Shown here piece after piece: positions 8,424 through 20,737 of a DNA stretch of 33,956 nucleotides. Below the pieces are notes generated by a model, which was given only the letters and a program-made list of their open reading frames with translations, was not told where the DNA came from and ran no database searches. Each line of letters begins with the position of its first letter. The first letter of the stretch is position 1. The stretch comes from an uncultured Oscillospiraceae bacterium. Lineage in GTDB: Bacteria > Bacillota > Clostridia > Oscillospirales > Oscillospiraceae. Made by a program: the position numbers and the translations under genes. Where the stretch lies: NCBI GenBank assembly GCA_947631865.1, contig CANRNF010000029.1:1-33956 (forward strand), written 5' to 3'.

Positions 8424-9740
8424 ATGAACTCCATGAACTCCATCCAGGACATCTGGCAGAGCGTCATCGACAAGCTCTCCGAGCAGCTCACACCCATCGC
8501 CATTAACACCTGGTTCTCCGACTGCCAGCCGGTGGCACTGGAGGACAGGCGTATCGTACTGCAGACCACCAGCGACTTCAAGCGCAGCATCATCCTCCAG
8601 CGGTTCGGGGACACCATCCGGAAAACACTGTCGGATATCTTTTCCTGCCCCTTCGATATCCTCATCCTGACCCCGGATGAGATGGAGGACTACCAGAAGC
8701 CGGAGGCGGACGACGACCTTCCCGAGGCGGCGGCCTTCACCTTTGACCGGTTCATCGTTGGTCAGTCCAACAAGTTCGCCTACGCCGCCGCTATCGCCGT
8801 GGCGGAGACCCCGGGGAAGAAGTACAACCCCCTCTTCATCTACGGCAACTCCGGCCTGGGCAAGACCCATCTGCTGCTGGCCATCGCCCACGCGGTCCGG
8901 GAGAAGACCCCCAGCGTGAAGATCAGCTACGTAAAGGGCGAGGAGTTCACCAACCAGCTGGTATCCCACCTGCAGCGAAAGACACCGGAGGAATTCCGCA
9001 ATAAGTATCGGAACGTGGACCTCTTCCTGGTGGACGATATCCAGTTCATCGCCGGCAAAGAGCGGATCCAGGAGGAGTTTTTCCACACCTTCAACGACAT
9101 CTACGAGGCCGGCCACCAGATCGTCATCACCTCCGATAGACCCCCCAAGGAGATGGCCAACCTCCAGGACCGGCTCCGCACCCGCTTTGAGGGCGGCCTG
9201 ATGGCGGACGTTCAACCGCCAGACCTGGAGACTCGCATGGCCATCATCCGCAGCAAGAGCATGGGCCTTGGCCTTGTCCTCTCCGACGACATCGTGGAGT
9301 ACATAGCCGAGTCCATCACATCCAACATCCGCCAGATCGAGGGCGTGGTCCATCGGCTCACCGCCTACCGGGACATGCTGGACGATACCATCAACATCAA
9401 CAGCGTGAAGCGGGCTATCAAGGACGTGATACAGCTGGGCGTATACGTACCCACCCCAGAGGCCATCATCGCCGAGACCAGCCGCTATTACGGTATCGAC
9501 GAGGACGCCCTCCAGGGCCGCCGCCGCAGCAAGAATACCGCCGTAGCCCGGCACATCTCCATGTACCTCATCCGCAGTCTCACCAGCATGAGTCTGGAGA
9601 ACATCGGCCAGCTTTTTGAGAAGAACCACTCCACTGTTCTATACTCCATCCGGAAGGTGGAGGACCTCATAAAGACCGACCCGGAGACCGCCGCCGCCAT
9701 ACGGGACATCACCTCCAACCTGAACGCCCGCGGGCAGTAG
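8424..9740 (+). CDS. dnaA: Chromosomal replication initiator DnaA
   Basis: 438 residues. DnaA-ATP binds DnaA boxes and opens the origin. Domain I is at about 1-80 (SIQDIWQSVIDKLSEQLTPIAINTWF). A short linker leads to the AAA+ domain with Walker A GNSGLGKTH (141-149), Walker B LVDD (202-205) and the RLRTRFEGGL segment (250-259). The DNA-binding domain IV holds the DnaA signature region RHISMYLIRSLTSMSLENIG (376-395) with NHSTVLYS (401-408). A purine-rich AGGGGGCGGGG lies just before the ATG. A second in-frame ATG three codons in is possible. Domain II is short. Confidence 0.98.
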   Translation: MNSMNSIQDIWQSVIDKLSEQLTPIAINTWFSDCQPVALEDRRIVLQTTSDFKRSIILQRFGDTIRKTLSDIFSCPFDILILTPDEMEDYQKPEADDDLPEAAAFTFDRFIVGQSNKFAYAAAIAVAETPGKKYNPLFIYGNSGLGKTHLLLAIAHAVREKTPSVKISYVKGEEFTNQLVSHLQRKTPEEFRNKYRNVDLFLVDDIQFIAGKERIQEEFFHTFNDIYEAGHQIVITSDRPPKEMANLQDRLRTRFEGGLMADVQPPDLETRMAIIRSKSMGLGLVLSDDIVEYIAESITSNIRQIEGVVHRLTAYRDMLDDTININSVKRAIKDVIQLGVYVPTPEAIIAETSRYYGIDEDALQGRRRSKNTAVARHISMYLIRSLTSMSLENIGQLFEKNHSTVLYSIRKVEDLIKTDPETAAAIRDITSNLNARGQ

Positions 9741-9972
9741 GACCGCTTTTTAACAAAGTTTTGCGCCTGACGATTTGAAAACGGTCAAAAAAATCTCCGC
9801 CTCTTCCTCTTTGACAGAATGGTGCAAAACCATCCCTTTTATCCACAGACTTTCCCACATCTCTTTTGTCCGGTCCAACGGCATTCTTCCCGGTTTCTGA
9901 CATTTTCCCCTGTCTCTACTACGACTACTAAAAATATATCCTACCTTGCTATCTATGATGGAGGACGAAGAT
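9741..9972. other. oriC: oriC-like dnaA-dnaN intergenic region
   Basis: The 232-base gap holds one exact DnaA box, TTATCCACA, at 9839-9847, and a weaker TTTCCCACA at 9851-9859. At 9916-9930 CTACTACGACTACTA reads as five DnaA-trio triplets (TAG-type on the other strand) and runs straight into AAAATATAT (9931-9939), an unwinding-prone tract. This matches the Bacillus subtilis arrangement of DnaA-trios next to the unwinding element, although the exact DnaA box is about 70 bases away instead of adjoining. Transcribed genes point away from this gap on both sides. I did not compute GC skew. Confidence 0.75.
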
Positions 9973-11088
9973 ATGAAATTTTCCTGTGACAGATCCATGC
10001 TTCAGGCGGCCGTGGCGACCGCCAGCCGCTGCGCCGCGGCGAAGAGCCCTATCCCCGCTTTGGAAGGCTTGCTCATCCAGGCAGGCAGCGACGTGCGCGT
10101 GACGGGCTATGACCTGAAAAAGGGCATTTATACCAGTATCCCCGCAGACGTGACGGAGCCAGGCTCCATCGTGCTCAGCGCCCGGTTTTTGAGCGATATC
10201 GTCCGCAGTCTGCCTGCCGGAGAGGTCACCATCTACACGGAGAACGGCCTCAACACCCGCATCCAGTGCGGCGACGCGGACTTCACCACCGTGGCCTCTG
10301 ACAGCGCCGACTATCCGGAGCTTCCTTCCGTTGACAAAGAGAGGGCCATCTCCGTGCCACAGGGCATCCTGAGCCGGATGATCCGTCAGACGGTGTTCGC
10401 CGTCAGCGACAACGAGAGCCGCCCGGTCTACACCGGCGAGCTCTTTGAGGTCAAGGGCGACGAGCTCACCCTGGTGGCGGTGGATGGCTACCGCCTGGCC
10501 CTGCGGCGGGAGAAGGTGGACGCCAAGGACGTGGAGGACTGCTCTTTTATCGTTCCCGGCGCCACCCTCAGCGACCTGGAAAAGCTCTGCGGCGACACCG
10601 ATGAGAAGGTATCTATCACCGTAGGCGCCAAGCACATCTCCTTCGTAGCCGGCGATACGGTGCTGGTTTCCCGGCGGCTGGAGGGAGAGTTCCTCAACTA
10701 CTCCCGCTCCATCCCCTCGGAGTTCGCCGTCGAAGTAGAGGCGGACAAGGAGGAACTGGTCCAGGCGGTGAGCCGGGTGTCCATCATCGTGGACGAGCGG
10801 ACGAAGAACCCCCTGCGGCTGAAGCTGGAGGACGGCCTTCTCACTATCTGGTGCAACACCGGCGTGAGTCAGGGCAAGGATCAGTGCGCCGTGAAGGGCG
10901 GCAAGGACGCCTCCCTGGAGATAGGCTTCAATAACCGCTATCTGCTGGACGCCCTGAAGGCCGCCCCGGCGGAAAAGCTGGACCTGTGCTTCAATAACGC
11001 CTCTTCCCCCTGCGTGGTACTGCCCGCGGATGGGTCCGACGGGTTCTCCTATATGATCCTGCCCGTGCGCCTGAAGGCCGGCGCATGA
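9973..11088 (+). CDS. dnaN: DNA polymerase III beta subunit (sliding clamp)
   Basis: 371 residues, the usual clamp length. The protein forms the ring that tethers replicative polymerase to DNA. Family features include MKFSCDRSMLQAAVATASRC at the start, SRPVYTGELFEVKGDELTLVAVDGYRLA in the middle domain, and the C-terminal MILPVRL. The start at 9973 is chosen over the upstream in-frame ATGs because GGAGG at 9960-9964 is spaced 8 bases from it and MKF is the family start. The stop overlaps the recF start (ATGA). Confidence 0.98.
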   Translation: MKFSCDRSMLQAAVATASRCAAAKSPIPALEGLLIQAGSDVRVTGYDLKKGIYTSIPADVTEPGSIVLSARFLSDIVRSLPAGEVTIYTENGLNTRIQCGDADFTTVASDSADYPELPSVDKERAISVPQGILSRMIRQTVFAVSDNESRPVYTGELFEVKGDELTLVAVDGYRLALRREKVDAKDVEDCSFIVPGATLSDLEKLCGDTDEKVSITVGAKHISFVAGDTVLVSRRLEGEFLNYSRSIPSEFAVEVEADKEELVQAVSRVSIIVDERTKNPLRLKLEDGLLTIWCNTGVSQGKDQCAVKGGKDASLEIGFNNRYLLDALKAAPAEKLDLCFNNASSPCVVLPADGSDGFSYMILPVRLKAGA

Positions 11089-12181
11089 GAGTAGAGCGCA
11101 TAGCCCTGTCGGGCTTTCGCAATTATGACGAGGAGACAGTCGCCTTCGAGCCGGACGTGAACGTGATCTGCGGCCCCAACGCCCAGGGAAAGACGAACCT
11201 GCTGGAAGCGGTGTATCTTCTCACCGGCGCCCACAGCTTCCGCACCCGGTTCGACAAGGAACTCATCGGTTTCGACTGCAACTGGGGCAGTATCCTGGCG
11301 GACGTGGAGTCAGGGGGCCGGAGCCAGACCATCAAGCTGCTCTTTCAAAAGGGCCAGCGCCGGCAGGTGACGGTGAACACCGTGAAAAAGCCTTCCTCCG
11401 CTCTCGCGGGGCTGATGACGGCGGTACTGTTCTCCCCGGACGATCTGTACCTCATCAAGGAGGGAGCGGCGGCCAGGCGGCGGCTCATGGACAACGCCAT
11501 CTGCCAGCTCCGGCCAGGCTACGCCCAGCTGCTGGCGGATTACAACAAGCTCTACGAGAATAAGACGCGGATATTGAAGGACTGGCGGGAAAAGCCCAGC
11601 CTCCTCACGGCCCTGGATGAGTTCTCCGACGGCCTTGCCAGGTGCTCCGCCCGGATGATACGCTACCGGGCCTCATTCGTGGAGCGGCTGGCCGGGGCGG
11701 CCGCTCCCATCCACCGGGACTTCTCCGGCGGGCGGGAGGACTTGGGCCTCTCCTATAAGACCGTGAGCACCGTGACGGACCCCCGGGCCCCGGCGGAAGA
11801 GATATACGCCCAGGTGTGCGAGCACCAGGAGTTCCACCGCCAGGCGGAGCTGGACGCGGGCCAGTGTCTCACAGGCATCCACAAAGACGACCTGGAGATA
11901 TCCATCAACGGCGCCGCCGCCCGCTCCTTTGCCTCCCAGGGCCAGGCCCGGACCGCGGCCCTCAGCATTAAACTGGCGGAGCGGGAGATATTCAAGGCGG
12001 AGACCGGGGAGTATCCGGTGCTGCTTTTGGATGACGTTTTGTCGGAGCTGGACAGCACCCGCCAGGAGTTCGTCCTGAACCGCATCGGCGGGGGTCAGAC
12101 CCTCATCACCTGCTGTGAGGACGAGGACATCTCCCGGCGCACCGGCGGCAAGGTGTTCACCGTGAAAGAGGGCCGTATCCG

Positions 12182-12185
<4 letters not shown>
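11085..12185 (+). CDS. recF: DNA replication and repair protein RecF
   Basis: 366 residues of an SMC-like ATPase that helps load RecA at single-strand gaps. Walker A is GPNAQGKTN at 30-38. The ABC signature region is SFASQGQARTAALS and Walker B is VLLLDDVLSELD with a D-loop. It overlaps dnaN and remB by 4 bases each, so translation through dnaN-recF-remB is likely coupled. Confidence 0.97.
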
Positions 12186-14369
<2,184 letters not shown>

Positions 14370-14383
14370 GGAGGTGACGGGAA

Positions 14384-16887
<2,504 letters not shown>

Positions 16888-16891
<4 letters not shown>

Positions 16892-17322
16892 AGGACGTGA
16901 CCATCTACACCGACGGGGCCTGCTCGGGAAACCCGGGCCCCGGCGGCTGGGCCGCCGTGCTGCGCTACGGCGCGGCGGAAAAGGAACTGGCCGGCGGCGA
17001 AAAGGAGACCACCAACAACCGCATGGAGCTCACCGCCGTGATCCGGGCTCTGGAGGCCTTGAAGGAGCCCTGCGCCGTCACGGTGTACACCGACAGCCAG
17101 TATATTTCCCGGGCAATGACCGAGGGGTGGCTCGCCAAATGGAAAGCCGCCGGCTTTACCAAAAAAGGCGGGCTCAAAAATGCAGAGCTGTGGCGGGCCC
17201 TGGACGCTCTGCTGCAAAAGCATGAGGTCGCTTTCCATTGGGTGAAAGGCCACGCGGACGACGAGACGAACAACCGCTGCGACGCCCTGGCGGTGGCCCA
17301 GCGGGATAGATACGCCCAATGA
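16888..17322 (+). CDS. rnhA: Ribonuclease HI
   Basis: 144 residues, the bacterial RNase HI length. It cleaves the RNA strand of RNA-DNA hybrids. The catalytic set is complete: D9 ([15 protein letters not shown]), E47 (NNRMEL), D69 (YTDSQY), H122 (KGHADD) and D132. The basic-protrusion region ([23 protein letters not shown]) is present. Starts and stops overlap the neighbours by 4 bases, so it is coupled to gyrA and the exonuclease gene. Confidence 0.96.
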
Positions 17323-17885
17323 GCCCCGCCCTGAAGCCGCCTCCCGCCCGGCCATACAAGGGCCAGAGCCTGTGGGCGGCCCTGGCCGACTACACCGCAG
17401 TGGATATCGAGACCACGGGCCTGAGCCCCCGGTACAGCGCCATCATCGAGCTGGGCGCGGTCCGGTTCCGGGGCGGCGAGCCCGTAGAGGAGCTGAGCCT
17501 GCTGGTAAACCCCGGATACGACCTGCCGCCGGAGATCACGGCCCTCACCGGCATCACCGACGACATGCTCTGGACAGCCCCGCCCATCGGCGACGTACTG
17601 CCCTACTTCCGGGACTTTCTGGGGGATGGGGTGCTTCTGGGCCACAACGTCCATTTCGACGTGAACTTTATCTACGACAAGTCCCTGATGCTGGGGCTGG
17701 AGCCCCTGTCCAACGACTTCGTGGATACCCTGCGCCTTTCCCGGAAACTGTTCCCCCAGTATAAGCACCACACCCTGGCGGACCTGATGGAGCGGTTCGG
17801 TCTGGAGCGGGACACGGCCCACCGGGCCCTGGCGGACTGCTACAGCGCCGCCGCCTGCTACGAGTACATGAGACCAATGCTGTAA
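17319..17885 (+). CDS. DnaQ-family 3'-5' exonuclease (PolC exonuclease-like)
   Basis: 188 residues with a complete DEDDh active site: D29 and E31 (VDIETTG), D114 (HNVHFDVNF), and H168 and D173 (AHRALADC). It is closest in style to the exonuclease domain of PolC and the DNA polymerase III epsilon subunit, but stands alone. A role in proofreading or in trimming ends is inferred from family. It is last in the gyrase operon and is followed by a terminator. Confidence 0.88.
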   Translation: MSPALKPPPARPYKGQSLWAALADYTAVDIETTGLSPRYSAIIELGAVRFRGGEPVEELSLLVNPGYDLPPEITALTGITDDMLWTAPPIGDVLPYFRDFLGDGVLLGHNVHFDVNFIYDKSLMLGLEPLSNDFVDTLRLSRKLFPQYKHHTLADLMERFGLERDTAHRALADCYSAAACYEYMRPML

Positions 17886-17888
17886 GAG

Positions 17889-17920
17889 ATACCCCCGGCT
17901 GCCGCCGGGGGTATGTTTTG
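17889..17920 (+). terminator. Terminator of the gyrase operon
   Basis: Eleven-base perfect stem: ATACCCCCGGC at 17889-17899 pairs with GCCGGGGGTAT at 17904-17914, loop TGCC, then GTTTTG. It begins 3 bases after the exonuclease stop. Confidence 0.8.
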
Positions 17921-17938
17921 CCAATCGGTGACATGCTC

Positions 17939-17968
17939 TTGACTTTTGTGCGTCCAAATTGTTAAACT
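17939..17968 (+). promoter_or_regulatory. Possible promoter of the alpha/beta hydrolase gene
   Basis: TTGACT at 17939-17944 is a good -35 box. TAAACT at 17963-17968 is a moderate -10 box at 18-base spacing. It lies between the gyrase operon terminator and the hydrolase start. Confidence 0.45.
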
Positions 17969-17995
17969 GGGGTATCAAGCAAAAGGGGCCGGATC

Positions 17996-18988
17996 ATGAA
18001 GACAAAAAGGAAAACGAAGATCGCGCTCATCGTGTTGGCTGTACTCGTTGTGCTCCTCCTGGGGGCGCTGGCGTTCGCGGGCAACTTCCTGTTCCAGTTC
18101 GCCCTGGACCCGGAGGCCTCCTTCACCATGGAGGACATGTTCGCCCGGGGGAACGTGGAGGGCATCGGCGACGGGCCGGTCCTGGAGGCCACGGCGGAGC
18201 GGACCGCCTGGCAGGACTATACATACGACGCTTACAACTGGTACGATAATAATGGCGAGACCGTAACGCTCTCCCGGCCCGACGGGGTCCGGGCGGGGAT
18301 GCTGTTTTCCCAGGAGGGGCATAAGTACGCCCTCCTCTTCCACGGCTACACCGGCCGGGCCTCGGACATGGCGGCCTGGGCAAAGAAATTCTGGGACATG
18401 GGCTTTTCCGTGCTGACGCCGGACGCCCTGGCCCACGGGAACAGCGACGGCCGGTACATCGGCATGGGCTGGCTGGACCGGCCCGACGCCCTGGGGTGGA
18501 TAGACTATATCGTCCAAATGGACCCCGAGGCGCAGATTCTGCTCCACGGGGTATCCATGGGCGGCGCGGAGGTCATGATGGCCGCCGGGGAAGCCCTGCC
18601 GGAGAACGTGAAGTGCATCATAGAGGACTGCGGCTACTCCTCCGTGTGGGACGAGTTCCGCCTGCAGTTGAAAAACGTCTTCCACATGCCCGCCTTCCCC
18701 CTGCTCCACACGGCGTCGCTGTTCAGCAAGCTCCGGGCGGGGTACTCCTTCGGGGAGGCGTCCGCAGTGGAGCAGCTGAAAAAGGCCTCGGTGCCCATGC
18801 TGTTCATCCACGGGGAGGAGGACACCTTCGTGCCCTTTGAGATGCTGGACAAGGTCTATGAGGCCTGCGCCAGTCCCGAAAAGGAAAAGCTGGCGGTGCC
18901 CATGGCCGGCCACGGCGCCGCAGCCAGCACGGACCCCACCCTCTACTGGGACACGGTGACAGAGTTTGTGGGGAAATACATAGGTTGA
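17996..18988 (+). CDS. Membrane-anchored alpha/beta hydrolase
   Basis: 330 residues. An N-terminal basic stretch and one helix (residues 8-29) anchor it in the membrane or form an uncleaved signal. The rest is an alpha/beta hydrolase with the oxyanion turn HG at 116-117, nucleophile S187 (GVSMGG), D276 (HGEEDTFVP) and H306 (GHG). Related Clostridia proteins are annotated as serine aminopeptidase/BAAT-like hydrolases with unknown substrates. The gene stands alone between two terminators. A purine-rich AAAAGGGG lies before the ATG. Confidence 0.87.
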   Translation: MKTKRKTKIALIVLAVLVVLLLGALAFAGNFLFQFALDPEASFTMEDMFARGNVEGIGDGPVLEATAERTAWQDYTYDAYNWYDNNGETVTLSRPDGVRAGMLFSQEGHKYALLFHGYTGRASDMAAWAKKFWDMGFSVLTPDALAHGNSDGRYIGMGWLDRPDALGWIDYIVQMDPEAQILLHGVSMGGAEVMMAAGEALPENVKCIIEDCGYSSVWDEFRLQLKNVFHMPAFPLLHTASLFSKLRAGYSFGEASAVEQLKKASVPMLFIHGEEDTFVPFEMLDKVYEACASPEKEKLAVPMAGHGAAASTDPTLYWDTVTEFVGKYIG

Positions 18989-18996
18989 AAATAAAG

Positions 18997-19024
18997 GGGC
19001 GCGTTTTGCAACGCGCCCTTTCTA
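18997..19024 (+). terminator. Terminator after the alpha/beta hydrolase
   Basis: Nine-base stem GGGCGCGTT (18997-19005) with AACGCGCCC (19010-19018), loop TTGC, followed by TTTCTATAT. Confidence 0.8.
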
Positions 19025-19058
19025 TATGGAAGGTTTTTATTTGGTCATCGTACCAACC

Positions 19059-19089
19059 AAAAGGCCCCCTCGTCTGAGGGGGCCCTTTT
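19059..19089 (-). terminator. Terminator of the MBL-ROK operon
   Basis: Stem GGCCCCCTC (19063-19071) with GAGGGGGCC (19076-19084), loop of four bases. Read on the minus strand it ends in TTTTGG. It starts only a few bases after the ROK kinase stop. It also has TTTT on the plus side, so it may work in both directions. Confidence 0.7.
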
Positions 19090-19092
19090 GTG

Positions 19093-19974
19093 TCAGCTAT
19101 CCATAGCGTATAGCGCCGAGCCGATCATGCCCGCGTCGCTGCCCAGGGCGGCCAGGCCGATCTTGATGTCGAGGCAGGTGTGGAAGGCGTACTTCATGAA
19201 GGCGTTCTGGACCTTCAGGCGGAAGAATTCCCCCGCCTGGGCCACGCCGCCGCCCAGGACCACGGCCTCCGGGTCCAGCATGTTCGCCGCGGAGGCGATG
19301 GCCCAGCCCAGGATGTCGCAGGCCTTGTCCACCACGGCCTCCAGACGGCTGTCCCCCGCCGCGGCCGCGTCCATGACCTGCTTGCAGGACATGCCCGTGA
19401 CGCCGGCCTGGGCCGCCAGCCGGACGATGCCCGTGGCGGAGCAGTATGTCTCCACGCACCCTATATGGCCGCAGCCGCAGCGGGCGGCGGTGTCCGTGGG
19501 GTCCCAGCACATGTGGCCCAGCTCCCCGGCGGTGCCCCGGGCGCCCACCCGGAGCTTCCCATCCAGCACCACCCCGGCGCCCACGCCGGTGCCGAGAGCC
19601 ACGAACAGCACGCTCTCGTAGCCCTTGCCGCCGCCCAGGCGCTGCTCGCCAAAGGCCGCGGCGTTGGCGTCGTTGAGGATCTTGCAGGGGATGCCGGTGA
19701 GGGCCGTGAACTCGTCCGCCGGGCGGCACACGCCCCAGCCCAGGTTCACGCACCGGTTCACCGTCCCGTCGGGCTGTACCGCCCCGGGCACGGCCAGGGC
19801 CGCCCCGTCCGCGGGGCCGCGCAGAGACGCGGCGATGTCGGGGATGATCTGCCGGCCCCCGTCCGCCGTGACCGTGGGCACGCTCCACTTGTCCAGGAGC
19901 TTGCCGTCCTCGAACAGGCCCACCTTCACGGTGGTCCCGCCGATGTCGATACCATAATAGCGTTTATTTTCCAT
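19093..19974 (-). CDS. ROK family sugar kinase (glucokinase-like)
   Basis: 293 residues. ROK kinases phosphorylate glucose or other hexoses with ATP. The phosphate-binding start GIDIGGTTVKVG is at 8-19. The catalytic aspartate is D102 (NDANAAAFGE). ALGTGVGAG is at 127-134. The ROK zinc site is complete, with H154 in GELGH and C166, C168 and C173 in CGCGHIGC, followed by E175. No helix-turn-helix is present, so it is an enzyme and not a ROK repressor. The exact sugar cannot be read from sequence. The start overlaps the MBL gene by 11 bases. Confidence 0.92.
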   Translation of the reverse strand: MENKRYYGIDIGGTTVKVGLFEDGKLLDKWSVPTVTADGGRQIIPDIAASLRGPADGAALAVPGAVQPDGTVNRCVNLGWGVCRPADEFTALTGIPCKILNDANAAAFGEQRLGGGKGYESVLFVALGTGVGAGVVLDGKLRVGARGTAGELGHMCWDPTDTAARCGCGHIGCVETYCSATGIVRLAAQAGVTGMSCKQVMDAAAAGDSRLEAVVDKACDILGWAIASAANMLDPEAVVLGGGVAQAGEFFRLKVQNAFMKYAFHTCLDIKIGLAALGSDAGMIGSALYAMDS

Positions 19975-20575
19975 AGGTCAGCACCGCCGTCTGCGCGGGG
20001 GTATCCGCGCGAAGTTCCAATGTGTCGCCCTCGTAGGTCTGCACGTCGCCGCACAGCCTGGTGAAGCCATCCAGAGTGCCTATCACGTCGAAGCCCATCT
20101 TCCCCAGCTGGTAGTGCATGGGGATCACCACCCGGGCGCCGACAGCGTCCGCCACCTTCTTCGCCGTGGCCGCGTCGATGGTGTAGTACCCGCCCACCGG
20201 GATCAGCAGGGCGTCCGCCCCCTTCACCGCCTCCAGGGCGGGGCCGGTGAGCTCATGGCCCAGGTCCCCCAGGTGGACCAGGCGCATGCCCTCCCCGTGG
20301 AGGATGTGGATGGCGTTGGGGCCCCGGAGGGCGCCTTTTTTGTCGTCGTGGAAGGAGGCGATCGTCTCCACCCGCAGGGGACAGTCCCGCCCGGAAAGCT
20401 TTACCAGGCCCCGGGCGTTGTGGTCGCCATGCTCGTGGGAGCAGAAGACCGCGTCGGCGGTGAGCCGCAGAGGCCCGCAGCCAGGCACTTTTCCGTCCTC
20501 GTAGGGGTCGAAGACCACCGTATAGCTCTCCGTGGTCACCTCAAAACAGCTGTGGCCATGCCATTGGATGCGCAT
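19964..20575 (-). CDS. MBL-fold metal-dependent hydrolase (UPF0173/UlaG-like)
   Basis: 203 residues. It is a short metallo-beta-lactamase-fold protein with WHGHSC at 5-10, the metal motif HEHGDH at 47-52, GDLGH further on and MHY near residue 150. Such proteins (UPF0173, YtkL type) are predicted hydrolases with few known substrates. AACAGGAGGTG lies at good spacing before the ATG. It is the first gene of an operon with the ROK kinase, which may place it in sugar-phosphate metabolism (inference). Confidence 0.88.
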   Translation of the reverse strand: MRIQWHGHSCFEVTTESYTVVFDPYEDGKVPGCGPLRLTADAVFCSHEHGDHNARGLVKLSGRDCPLRVETIASFHDDKKGALRGPNAIHILHGEGMRLVHLGDLGHELTGPALEAVKGADALLIPVGGYYTIDAATAKKVADAVGARVVIPMHYQLGKMGFDVIGTLDGFTRLCGDVQTYEGDTLELRADTPAQTAVLTYGK

Positions 20576-20604
20576 ATCCGCACCTCCTGTTGGAAGATAT
20601 GACC

Positions 20605-20633
20605 AGTATATCAGTAAACCGTCCGTTTGTCAC
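20605..20633 (-). promoter_or_regulatory. Promoter of the MBL-ROK operon
   Basis: On the minus strand GTGACA (20633-20628) and TATACT (20610-20605) are separated by 17 bases. It lies about 30 bases ahead of the MBL start. The left arm of an inverted repeat begins 2 bases upstream of the -35 box. Confidence 0.65.
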
Positions 20634-20635
20634 CT

Positions 20636-20675
20636 AAAATGTACAGAACATCCCGCCGGAAAAGCTGTACATTTT
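20636..20675. repeat. Perfect 11-bp inverted repeat between divergent promoters (candidate operator)
   Basis: AAAATGTACAG at 20636-20646 is repeated in inverse as CTGTACATTTT at 20665-20675, with an 18-base spacer. Each arm contains the palindrome TGTACA. The right TGTACA coincides with the -35 box of the rightward promoter; the left arm abuts the leftward -35 box. A regulator binding both arms could control both transcripts. No regulator gene is adjacent. Confidence 0.7.
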
Positions 20676-20694
20676 GTGGATTCTATGGTATAAT
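20666..20694 (+). promoter_or_regulatory. Promoter of the ADH-like/radical SAM operon
   Basis: TGTACA at 20666-20671 (4 of 6 to consensus) and perfect TATAAT at 20689-20694, spacer 17. The -35 box is embedded in the right arm of the inverted repeat. Confidence 0.6.
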
Positions 20695-20737
20695 GAGTAG
20701 AAATTGAAAATTTTTCCAATTTTTTGGAGGTGAGTCC

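Noticed and set aside
19093-19974. ROK transcriptional repressor (NagC/Mlc type)
   Set aside because: No N-terminal helix-turn-helix; the protein begins directly with the ATP-binding GIDIGGTTVKVG, as in ROK kinases.
20701-20722. AAATTG...CAATTT hairpin just ahead of the ADH-like gene
   Set aside because: Only a 6-base A/T-rich stem and no clear alternative fold; too weak to call a terminator or attenuator.
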